64,000 bases of DNA from Duganella sp. Root1480D1 (GTDB lineage: Bacteria; Pseudomonadota; Gammaproteobacteria; Burkholderiales; Burkholderiaceae_D), in contig NZ_LMFZ01000012.1 of assembly GCF_001427305.1 (NCBI RefSeq), positions 372,001 to 436,000 on the forward strand, written 5' to 3'. The notes under the pieces were generated by a model. That model did not search any database. It saw only the letters and a program-made list of their open reading frames with translations, and was not told where the DNA came from. Each line of letters opens with the position of its first letter. Within the stretch, counting starts at the first letter, position 1. Shown piece after piece: positions 8,827 through 15,957 of this stretch. The position numbers were made by a program, and so were the translations under genes.

Positions 8827-9804
8827 TTGTCGAACAACGCCCAGAACAACATCATGAGCACCATTGCCGCCGATATGGACGCGGTCAATTCGGTGATCCG
8901 CCAGCGCCTTCACTCGGAAGTGGCACTGGTCAACCAGATTGCTGAATATATCATCAGCGCGGGCGGCAAGCGTATCCGACCAGTCCTGGTCCTGCTGGTA
9001 GCAAATGCCTATAACTATAAGGGTGCCGGCCACCATGAGTTGGCCGCCGTGGTGGAATTCATCCACACCGCGACCCTGCTGCATGATGACGTTGTTGACG
9101 AATCGTCAATGCGCCGCGGCCGCCAGACCGCCAATGCGCTGTTCGGCAATGCCGCCTCCGTGCTGGTGGGCGACTTCCTCTACTCCCGCGCCTTTCAGAT
9201 GATGGTGTCGCTGGATTCCATGCGCGTGATGCAAATCCTGTCCGATGCGACCAATGTGATCGCCGAAGGCGAAGTGCTGCAGTTGCTGAATATGCACGAC
9301 CCGGACGTGACCGAGGAAAGTTACCTGCAGGTGATCCGCTCCAAGACGGCCAAGCTGTTCGAAGCGGCGGCGGAGCTGGGTGCGCTGGTGGCCGGTGCCT
9401 CGGACGCCGACATCGCCGCTGCCGGCGAATATGGCCGCTCGCTGGGCACCGCTTTCCAACTGATCGACGACGTGCTGGATTACGCCGGCGATGCGGAGGA
9501 AATCGGCAAAAACGTAGGCGATGACCTGCGTGAAGGCAAACCTACCCTGCCGCTGATCTGGCTGATGGAAAACGGCACCGAAGAACAGCGCGTCCTGGTT
9601 CGTTCCTGCATCGAGAATGGCGACGAGCAGCACTTCGACACAATCCTGGCCGCCATCACCAACAGCGGCGCACTGGATTACACCCGCCGCGCCGCCGAAG
9701 TGGCCGCGCAACGCGCCATCGATGCGATTGCCGGCATGCCGGACGGGATCTACAAACAATCCCTGCTGCAGCTGGCCCGCTTCTCGGTGGACCGCAGCCA
9801 CTAA
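8827..9804 (+). CDS. ispB: Octaprenyl diphosphate synthase (ubiquinone side chain)
   Basis: 325 residues from a TTG start; 316 if the ATG at 8854 is used. The family makes the polyprenyl tail of ubiquinone by chain elongation of farnesyl diphosphate. Both aspartate-rich motifs are present: LLHDDVVDESSMRRG (first) and QLIDDVLDYAG (second), with GGKRIRP near the N-terminus binding isopentenyl diphosphate. I prefer the TTG because AGTAGG lies 6 bases before it, whereas the ATG has no ribosome site. A bidirectional terminator follows the stop. The chain length (octaprenyl) is taken from the taxonomic context, not from sequence. Confidence 0.92.
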   Translation: MSNNAQNNIMSTIAADMDAVNSVIRQRLHSEVALVNQIAEYIISAGGKRIRPVLVLLVANAYNYKGAGHHELAAVVEFIHTATLLHDDVVDESSMRRGRQTANALFGNAASVLVGDFLYSRAFQMMVSLDSMRVMQILSDATNVIAEGEVLQLLNMHDPDVTEESYLQVIRSKTAKLFEAAAELGALVAGASDADIAAAGEYGRSLGTAFQLIDDVLDYAGDAEEIGKNVGDDLREGKPTLPLIWLMENGTEEQRVLVRSCIENGDEQHFDTILAAITNSGALDYTRRAAEVAAQRAIDAIAGMPDGIYKQSLLQLARFSVDRSH

Positions 9805-9809
9805 AGAAC

Positions 9810-9836
9810 AAGGCGCCGAAATCGGCGCCTTTTTTC
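9810..9836. terminator. Bidirectional terminator between ispB and the LprI-like gene
   Basis: A 10-bp stem (AAGGCGCCGA with TCGGCGCCTT) is followed by six T's on the plus strand and preceded by A's, so it can serve both converging genes. Confidence 0.9.
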
Positions 9837-10649
9837 TTACTGCGGCTTGATTGAGGCGATGCGCCGTTTGGCGAAGTAAGTCTTCCATGCATGCGGCGCG
9901 ACCGACGGGTAACGCAGCCTGGCCAGCGCCAGCCATGCATCTCGGTAGGCCAACCAGCTTCGCTGCCTTTCGGGCCAGATCTTCATCTGGTTCATCTCCC
10001 GCTCGGCACTTGTGGCTTCCTCCACGGTGAACGAAGGCAGCTTGCCAGCCTCGAAGTCCAGCAAGGAATTAAGTATCTCCTCGATCTGCGCCGAATCGGC
10101 TCCTTGGTGCCGCAACTGCAGCAACGCAGCCTTCTCGGCATCGCTCCAGCGTGCAGAGATGGTGTCGATACGCGCATTGCGATCCTGGTCGACCAGATCC
10201 AACTTGATCGTGTCGCAGCGCACGACAAGGTGGCTATTGCCCGCGTCATCGCACATATCGATCTTCGGTGAAGGCCCCTCCTTGCCGGTCTGCATGCGCG
10301 TCAGCCGGGCCAGGCGAGCTTCGATTTCGGGGCCGTCCGACCGGCAGGCAGCCATCTTCGCCACGGCATAGTTGCGCGGCACGCCCAAGCCGTTCGCATA
10401 CAGCATCATCAGGACATCCTGGCTATCCGTAGCAAAGGCGCAGTGCCGCGCTTTCACATAATCGAAATGCACGCCAATGCCGTAATACAGCTTGTCCGCG
10501 TCGCAATCCTTCAGGGCCGCAGACTGCTCCGCCGTCGGGCGATGCGGGAATGGATAGGTGGCCAGCTTGTGGATCTCGCACTCCGAGGTATCGGCATGCG
10601 CACTGGTAGCCAGCGCAAGCAAAGCGGTGACGAAGAAGGCTTTACGCAC
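9837..10649 (-). CDS. Secreted DUF1311/LprI-like protein
   Basis: 270 residues with a clear signal peptide (MRKAFFVTALLALATSAHAD). The first half has paired cysteines and a short Sel1-like element (LYANGLGVPRNYAVAKMAAC). The second half resembles the lysozyme-inhibitor LprI N-terminal domain (DUF1311), ending with the typical ERQRSWLAYRDAWLALARLR. Such proteins are periplasmic or lipoprotein inhibitors of lysozyme or of unknown role. The GTG start follows directly on the arsC stop (TAAGTG), so the two genes are co-translated. The function is uncertain. Confidence 0.6.
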   Translation of the reverse strand: MRKAFFVTALLALATSAHADTSECEIHKLATYPFPHRPTAEQSAALKDCDADKLYYGIGVHFDYVKARHCAFATDSQDVLMMLYANGLGVPRNYAVAKMAACRSDGPEIEARLARLTRMQTGKEGPSPKIDMCDDAGNSHLVVRCDTIKLDLVDQDRNARIDTISARWSDAEKAALLQLRHQGADSAQIEEILNSLLDFEAGKLPSFTVEEATSAEREMNQMKIWPERQRSWLAYRDAWLALARLRYPSVAPHAWKTYFAKRRIASIKPQ

Positions 10650-10997
10650 TTAGAGGATCTCTTTGACCGTTTCCGGTGGACGGCACAGACGCACGCCCTT
10701 GTCCGTCACCACGAAGGGACGGTTGATCAGCTCCGGATGCGCCATCATCGCGTCAACCAGCTTATCTTCGGACAGCGATTCATCCGCCAGGCCAAGCTGG
10801 TCATACAGCTCGCCCTTGTTGCGCATGGCGCCGCGCGCTGTCAAGCCGGCACGCGCGATCAGGTCGATCAGCACTTCGCGCGATGGCGGCGCCTTCAGGT
10901 ATTCAACGATTTCCGGCTCGATGCCCGCTTCACGAATCAGCGCCAGCGCGCCGCGCGAATTGCTGCACGAGTTGTTGTGGTAGATGGTAATTCCCAT
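10650..10997 (-). CDS. arsC: Glutaredoxin-type arsenate reductase (ArsC family)
   Basis: 115 residues, thioredoxin fold. The active-site Cys11 lies in HNNSCSNSR, and the C-terminal INRPFVVTDKGVRLCRPPE matches the E. coli plasmid R773-type ArsC, which reduces arsenate to arsenite with glutaredoxin. No arsR, arsB or acr3 lies next to it, so it may be a housekeeping paralogue (ArsC/YffB-like) rather than part of a resistance operon. The LprI-like gene follows without a gap. Confidence 0.85.
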   Translation of the reverse strand: MGITIYHNNSCSNSRGALALIREAGIEPEIVEYLKAPPSREVLIDLIARAGLTARGAMRNKGELYDQLGLADESLSEDKLVDAMMAHPELINRPFVVTDKGVRLCRPPETVKEIL

Positions 10998-11046
10998 GAT
11001 GCAAATGAAGTTAATTCAAAGCCGCACTATATCACCGGCAAGGGAG

Positions 11047-11076
11047 TTGATAAATCCACAAAATTATGTGTAGAAT
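11047..11076 (+). promoter_or_regulatory. Promoter of tRNA-Pro
   Basis: -35 TTGATA (11047-11052) and -10 TAGAAT (11071-11076) with an 18-base spacer, ending 14 bases before the tRNA. Confidence 0.7.
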
Positions 11077-11090
11077 TAACTCACACCAGT

Positions 11091-11167
11091 CGGGGTGTAG
11101 CTTAGCCCGGTAGAGCGCTACGTTCGGGACGTAGAGGCCGGAGGTTCGAATCCTCTCACCCCGACCA
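11091..11167 (+). tRNA. tRNA-Pro (anticodon CGG)
   Basis: 77 bases with an encoded CCA end. The acceptor stem pairs CGGGGTG with CACCCCG. The anticodon arm is CTACG-TTCGGGA-CGTAG, giving anticodon CGG. The T arm contains GGTTCGAATCC. It stands alone with its own promoter and marks the left edge of the hipBA/RING accessory block. Confidence 0.97.
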
Positions 11168-11234
11168 CAGAATTCCTTACAAAACAGCGTTTGAAGCATG
11201 AAGCAAGCTGATAACCGCTATTATCAGGTCCAGC

Positions 11235-12599
11235 CTACTTCGAGGTAAGCTCTTTGCGCAACGAGGGACTCGCAACTTCTTCGAGCTCTCGGAATGCTGT
11301 CGACAACCGGTCGATAAGCGCGCCGGATGCGCCGTGTCCCTCGAAAAAACCGCGCCACTGCTGAACCTGGTGCACGATGGTGGCCATTACCATCACGGCG
11401 TCCTGTCGTTCGAGGTCGAAGCGCGCGTAGGCAGACAACGCGTTGTCCAACGTAGCAAGCTTTCCCTGCAACCCCACCTCCAGGTGCAAAAAACGCTCAT
11501 AAGCTACGCCCGGACGCGGCACTACGTCGTAGAGGGGACTCAAGCGCCAACCCGCCAGCCGGGGGTCTCGCACGAAGCCATGATTGCGCAGATGGTCGTC
11601 GTCGTTGCTCACCAAGATGTTGAAGACCATTCTAGCGAACAGCTCACGGGTGTTCTGTCGAATCACCGAAGGGTGCGCGCGCTGGCGCACTGCAGCCGCG
11701 ATGTCTGCATATCCTTTGGTGCGGGACTCCATTTCGTCGCATGCCACCATCGTCAGCGAGCTGGCGAAAGGCAAACGCAGTTCATGGCCGGTATCGGCGC
11801 TGGGCAGCGTGGTGTGCAGGCTCAAAGCCTCGGGGAGGCTCTCGGGGCCAGCTCCCAGCTGCGCCTCGGAAACCCAGTACCTGTCGAACCGGCGGACGAG
11901 CAAACAGCTTTTGCCGCCCAGATCGGTCACCGAGGTGGCGGGCACAGTCATGCCGCAGGCTTCTGCCAGGCGCAGCGTCGCATGCTCGGCACGAGCGACG
12001 TCGAAGGTGTCGCTGCGACTTGCGAACTTGGCCAGCCACATCAATCCTTCCGGATCGCGGACCGTCGCTTTCGGACGCGCGCCGCCGGCGCCCGGGCTTG
12101 AGCCGAACAGATCGGTCAGGCGACTCGGTATCGGCTCACCCAGCTCGATGCGCTCAGTGGCCTCCAGCAAGTACGGAAGGGACTGCACACCGGAGACTCC
12201 CTTGGATACTTCTGCCGTCAGGCTCTCGCGCACGTCCAGCGCCCCCACACGGTCGCTACCTGCCTCGAGGAGGTATGTCGACTCGAGCAGACTGTTTGCA
12301 GGCACTTTGAATTTCGCCTCGATGACCCGGCGCCCCCAAGCATCAGGGGCAGCGTCGCGCAGGCCTCCAAATAGCGGCAGCCCGTTAATCGGAACCAACT
12401 CTTTGTGACGAACGAGATTCTTGTCTGCCAAGCTCAAGCTGACTGGGTCAACCTCGACGGCGTGCGGACGATCCAGGTAGCGCGTGCCGTAAGCGAACTT
12501 CGACGCCTCGACGCCCTGTGGTGTCTCGGTGAGCGTCAGAATGCCCGCTGGGACAAAGCCGCCAGGCAGATTGGCAAAAGTGTAGAGCTCTTTTGGCAT
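11235..12599 (-). CDS. hipA: HipA-family serine/threonine kinase toxin
   Basis: 454 residues. HipA toxins phosphorylate glutamyl-tRNA synthetase (or related targets) and induce dormancy. The N-subdomain-1 region starts the protein; the kinase core shows the ATP loop GAGGARPKATV, the catalytic region NILVSNDDDHLRNHGF and the metal-binding LSPLYDVVP. The partner antitoxin gene ends 30 bases upstream on the same strand, giving the usual hipB-hipA order. All key motifs look intact, so the toxin is probably functional; the cellular target is not known. Confidence 0.88.
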   Translation of the reverse strand: MPKELYTFANLPGGFVPAGILTLTETPQGVEASKFAYGTRYLDRPHAVEVDPVSLSLADKNLVRHKELVPINGLPLFGGLRDAAPDAWGRRVIEAKFKVPANSLLESTYLLEAGSDRVGALDVRESLTAEVSKGVSGVQSLPYLLEATERIELGEPIPSRLTDLFGSSPGAGGARPKATVRDPEGLMWLAKFASRSDTFDVARAEHATLRLAEACGMTVPATSVTDLGGKSCLLVRRFDRYWVSEAQLGAGPESLPEALSLHTTLPSADTGHELRLPFASSLTMVACDEMESRTKGYADIAAAVRQRAHPSVIRQNTRELFARMVFNILVSNDDDHLRNHGFVRDPRLAGWRLSPLYDVVPRPGVAYERFLHLEVGLQGKLATLDNALSAYARFDLERQDAVMVMATIVHQVQQWRGFFEGHGASGALIDRLSTAFRELEEVASPSLRKELTSK

Positions 12600-12629
12600 C
12601 AGCTCAATACGGTTACTTGAAGGGTCATG

Positions 12630-12971
12630 TTAGAAGTCCAGCTTGTCGCGTTCTGCTGCACTCAATTCACGCACACGCTGTCGTTTCTCGGAAGCCTCCA
12701 AGGCAAGTAGCGACGGGTCTTTCCCCTCCAAAAGCTGCTGCAGAGTCATACCGGGCGCGACGGCACCCAGATAGCGCAGCACCTGTCCCAACGTCCGCCC
12801 CGGGTCGCCATGCTCGATCTTTCGGGCAGTGGGCCTGGAGAGGCCTGCGCGCACGGCAGCGTCTTCCTGGCGAACGCGACGGGCTAGACGCAGACGGGAC
12901 AACCGCTTCCCCAAAAGCCGGGTCTGCGCGAGTTCGGACTCCGACAGCAGGAGGGTCTCTTCCTTTTTCAT
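12630..12971 (-). CDS. hipB: HipB-like XRE-family antitoxin/repressor
   Basis: 113 residues. A helix-turn-helix covers about residues 20-55 (KRLSRLRLARRVRQEDAAVR then AGLSRPTARKIEHGDPG). The C-terminal part is charged and helical. It neutralises HipA and represses the operon. The ATG at 12971 was chosen because a good sigma-70 promoter lies just upstream inside the longer open frame, which rules the extension out. The Shine-Dalgarno site is weak. Confidence 0.8.
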   Translation of the reverse strand: MKKEETLLLSESELAQTRLLGKRLSRLRLARRVRQEDAAVRAGLSRPTARKIEHGDPGRTLGQVLRYLGAVAPGMTLQQLLEGKDPSLLALEASEKRQRVRELSAAERDKLDF

Positions 12972-13007
12972 GGCAACAAAAAATGCCTTTACGGCGATAA
13001 TGAAAAT

Positions 13008-13088
13008 GATTGTTTCCATATTATGCCCGTTAACGATCAACGTCAAGGAAACGATCTTTTCCACTGCGACCTTAATGGAAACGATTGT
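13008..13088. repeat. Repeated operator-like elements around the hipBA promoter
   Basis: GGAAACGATC at 13047-13056 and GGAAACGATT at 13077-13086 are direct copies. GTTAACGATC at 13029-13038 is a weaker copy, and GATTGTTTCC at 13008-13017 is the inverted form. They bracket the -35 and -10 boxes, so they are good candidates for HipB-binding sites. Confidence 0.6.
13018..13046 (-). promoter_or_regulatory. Sigma-70 promoter of hipBA
   Basis: On the minus strand -35 TTGACG (13041-13046) and -10 TAATAT (13018-13023) are 17 bases apart. Repeated GGAAACGATY-type elements lie around it. Confidence 0.75.
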
Positions 13089-13219
13089 TATCATCCCAAG
13101 GGCACGCATCCCCTTGCCCCTCGGTTGTAAATATATTACGATCCTTACCGAGAAGGCTTAGGACGGGCTTCCTTCTAACTTCCGATTCAGTTCGTCCGCT
13201 TCCCTTCTCCCCGAATTCC

Positions 13220-15796
13220 ATGATCTTCACCGCCTCCCACGCCATTCTCCTGCGCAGGCAAGGCTTGCTGTTTGTTGAAGCAGGCACTGCGACCCTCCCC
13301 AGCAACTTCATCGAAGCGTTCGAGATCAACCTCGCGAAGCTGGGGTATGCGGTTTCCACGCGCTTGCGCCAACGCCTGCAAACCATTTCCACCGAAGCCC
13401 TGACCATGCTGCAGGCGCAGGCCTGGGGCGTTTTGGCGGAAAGCCTGGGCGGGCATCGGGCACACGTGCCGCTGTACCGCAGCTTCCCGGACGACGTTCC
13501 GGCTGATACCTTCGGCTTATGGCAGCAACGGGTGCTGTCCCACTTCATGCAAGCGGAAGGCCAGCCTTGCCTGCATTGCGGGCTGACGGGAACCACTCAC
13601 GTGCTGAATCCCTGCATGCACGTGGTGTGCGACCAGTGTTTTGATGGAAGTAATTACTCCGCATGCCCTATCTGCGAACGGCAGGTTGACCAGCAATCTG
13701 CCTTCTTCAAGCCTGCGCCGGACAGGGGCGCGCCGAAGGAAAACGTCACGCTCAAGTTGCTGGACCTGGGCACGTCCGCCGAACAGGCCGCACGTCAGTT
13801 ATTCGTCGCCTTCTGCCAGCGCACGCAAGCCATGTCGCCGGTGGATGTTGCGGACTTGTCGGCCATCGTCACCGAATACGGCGCCGCAATCCTGTCCTCG
13901 CTGCCGGCCGCGATTCCGGTGCGCGAAAACATCGCTCACGTTTTCGGCACGCTGCTGCGTCAATGCGGCCCTGCTGTCGCCTTGCCGGCCGCTGCGCCTT
14001 ACATGAACACCGCGACCGACGTGTTGCGCTTGATCGCCAGTTATTCGAGCGCGGACCCCAGCCTTCTGCCGCAGACAGTTTTGCGCGATTTCTCACTCGC
14101 GGAGGCGAGACAGAAGAAGCATTATCGCGAGCTGTATGCGCATAGCTATTACGACAGGCTGAAGTCCCTCAAGCTGCCGGTCGAAATCTACCGCTTCAAG
14201 ATGGCGAAGCTTGGGCGCCCGCTGCGTCGCGCCTTGCTGGAGTTCATGGAGAGCCTCTCGCCAGAATCGATGACCGACGACATGCTGCGCCATCGCCCGT
14301 ATTGGGTCTGGCTCGGCGAGTTCCTGCATCCAGCCGAATACAAGCAGCGTTTTCCAAATGTGGCGCGCGCCTTCGAGATCGTGCGACGAAAGGCGCCGGA
14401 TGGCAGCCGTGCCCCGGCCTGGCTGACTTACTACGGCAAGCTGGAAGCCGCCATCAATCTCAGTGACGCCGGCAGCATGACAGCCTTGCTGCTGCAGCGT
14501 CCAGGTGAATTGGCCAGGCGGTTCGATCACGCGCTGCGCATTGCAGGCAACGACGAACCGGCTGTCGAAGTCCTGCTGGCGGGCTTTGAACGCTGCGCGC
14601 CCAAATTTTCAACGCCGGTTCTGTTAACGTTGCTTGCCTTGCTTCCGACGCGCGGAACGCGGGCCAGATCGCGCGTGTACTGGCCGAAAGGCTCCGTCGT
14701 CAACGGCATATTTGCACGTGACAAGCGGCCGGTCCTTGCACCGGCAACGATCGCACGCAGCGCCGCAATCGTCGAGCGTGAATTGCTCGCGCGGTTTGAA
14801 AGCAAGTCCGGTGTCGGCGATTTCATCATCGACTCGGCGCTGAAAACCGTCATGGTTCCGTTCAACGAACGAACTGCCTCGCCAGCGGCAATCCAGCTGC
14901 CGCGCGGCTCGACCATCGATGTTGCGCCTGAGAAGACCATACGTCTCTTCCTTCACTGGTGCGAACCGGAGAAGACGCACTTCGATACAGACCTGGATTT
15001 GTCGGTCGGGTTCTACGACGCGCAGTGGCAGCACGTCGGCGTCTGCTCTTATTACCAGCGCGTGCTCCAGGGCCAGTTTGGCCAGGTTGCAGTCAGCTCC
15101 GGCGATTTGACCAGTGCGCCCTTCCCCAATGGCGCGTCAGAGTTCATCGACATGGACTGCGCGATGGCCGAAAAGCATGGCATCCGCTATGCCGTAGCTG
15201 TCGTGAACAATTACTCCGGCCAGGCGTTCGAGCAACTGGAGCATGCATTTGTCGGCATGATGCTGCGTGGCGATACCCAGGGCCAGCATTTCGATCCACG
15301 CACGGTCGAAATGAAATTCAACCTGCAGGGTGCCGACGGTATTTTCATGCCCATGGTGATAGACCTGGAAAAGAAGTCGCTGCACTGGCTGGATGTCTAC
15401 TCGCGAGGAAAACTGGAATTCAACAACGTGGCCAGTTCCAGCACCGCGATTACCGCTATCTGCCCGACGATGATCGAATATTTTGCCAGCGGAGTGCGGG
15501 CAAATATGTTCGACCTCGCCTTGCTGCACGCGGCAGCGCGGGCAAATCGCGTGCTGATTCGCGGGAAGGAGAATATCGCTATCGAGCGCGTGGTCGGTGA
15601 ATCAAACATTCAATTCCTGCTACGCTTGCGGGCAGGCGATGGCGCCGAGGCGGCGGCTTTCGATCTGCGCGGCGACAGGCCGGTAATGGCTGCATTGCTG
15701 GCCGGCGATATGGTGCTGCCGCAGGACGCGACAGCCTATGTGTTAAAGCCCGGCGCCATCGGAGGCACGATGTCCGCGAGCGATTTCCTGTCTTGA
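13220..15796 (+). CDS. RING-finger protein with C-terminal TerD-like domain (MXAN_6230/SCO0854-like)
   Basis: 858 residues, no signal peptide or membrane segment, so cytoplasmic. Residues 117-152 form a textbook C3HC4 RING: Cys117, Cys120, Cys132, His134, Cys137, Cys140, Cys149, Cys152 (spacing 2-11-1-2-2-8-2). A long helical middle region follows, and roughly residues 570-725 resemble a TerD/tellurium-resistance beta-sandwich (LFLHWCEPEKTHFDTDLDLS, VGFYDAQW, EFIDMDCAMAEKHGIRYAVA). I recognise the overall plan as the MXAN_6230/SCO0854 family. Eukaryotic RING domains act as ubiquitin E3 ligases; no E1, E2 or ubiquitin-like gene is seen here, so the activity is unknown. The start is uncertain: no ribosome site precedes the ATG, and the frame stays open to a TTG at 13085. 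Confidence 0.75.
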   Translation: MIFTASHAILLRRQGLLFVEAGTATLPSNFIEAFEINLAKLGYAVSTRLRQRLQTISTEALTMLQAQAWGVLAESLGGHRAHVPLYRSFPDDVPADTFGLWQQRVLSHFMQAEGQPCLHCGLTGTTHVLNPCMHVVCDQCFDGSNYSACPICERQVDQQSAFFKPAPDRGAPKENVTLKLLDLGTSAEQAARQLFVAFCQRTQAMSPVDVADLSAIVTEYGAAILSSLPAAIPVRENIAHVFGTLLRQCGPAVALPAAAPYMNTATDVLRLIASYSSADPSLLPQTVLRDFSLAEARQKKHYRELYAHSYYDRLKSLKLPVEIYRFKMAKLGRPLRRALLEFMESLSPESMTDDMLRHRPYWVWLGEFLHPAEYKQRFPNVARAFEIVRRKAPDGSRAPAWLTYYGKLEAAINLSDAGSMTALLLQRPGELARRFDHALRIAGNDEPAVEVLLAGFERCAPKFSTPVLLTLLALLPTRGTRARSRVYWPKGSVVNGIFARDKRPVLAPATIARSAAIVERELLARFESKSGVGDFIIDSALKTVMVPFNERTASPAAIQLPRGSTIDVAPEKTIRLFLHWCEPEKTHFDTDLDLSVGFYDAQWQHVGVCSYYQRVLQGQFGQVAVSSGDLTSAPFPNGASEFIDMDCAMAEKHGIRYAVAVVNNYSGQAFEQLEHAFVGMMLRGDTQGQHFDPRTVEMKFNLQGADGIFMPMVIDLEKKSLHWLDVYSRGKLEFNNVASSSTAITAICPTMIEYFASGVRANMFDLALLHAAARANRVLIRGKENIAIERVVGESNIQFLLRLRAGDGAEAAAFDLRGDRPVMAALLAGDMVLPQDATAYVLKPGAIGGTMSASDFLS

Positions 15797-15811
15797 AGAG
15801 TTGGAAGCATT

Positions 15812-15943
15812 TCCTGCCTACGCCTGGATGCCGAACGCGAGCTGTTGTCGGCACGCGACCGCCTGGCGCAAGCGCAGTCCGATGCAGCGGTTTCGCTGGT
15901 CGTGGTCTACAAGGCGCTGGCCGGTGGCTGGGGCGGGCCCTGA
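15812..15943 (+). pseudogene. C-terminal remnant of a NodT-family outer-membrane efflux protein
   Basis: After the RING gene stop, the same frame encodes about 43 residues ending at the TGA at 15941-15943. They match the end of RND/TolC-type outer-membrane factors: LDAERELLSARDRLAQAQ, then SLVVVYKALAGGWGGP. The rest of the gene is missing. It is a degraded piece, left by a deletion or by insertion of the neighbouring genes. It has no start codon or ribosome site. Confidence 0.65.
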
Positions 15944-15957
15944 CCACAGGCCAGTCA

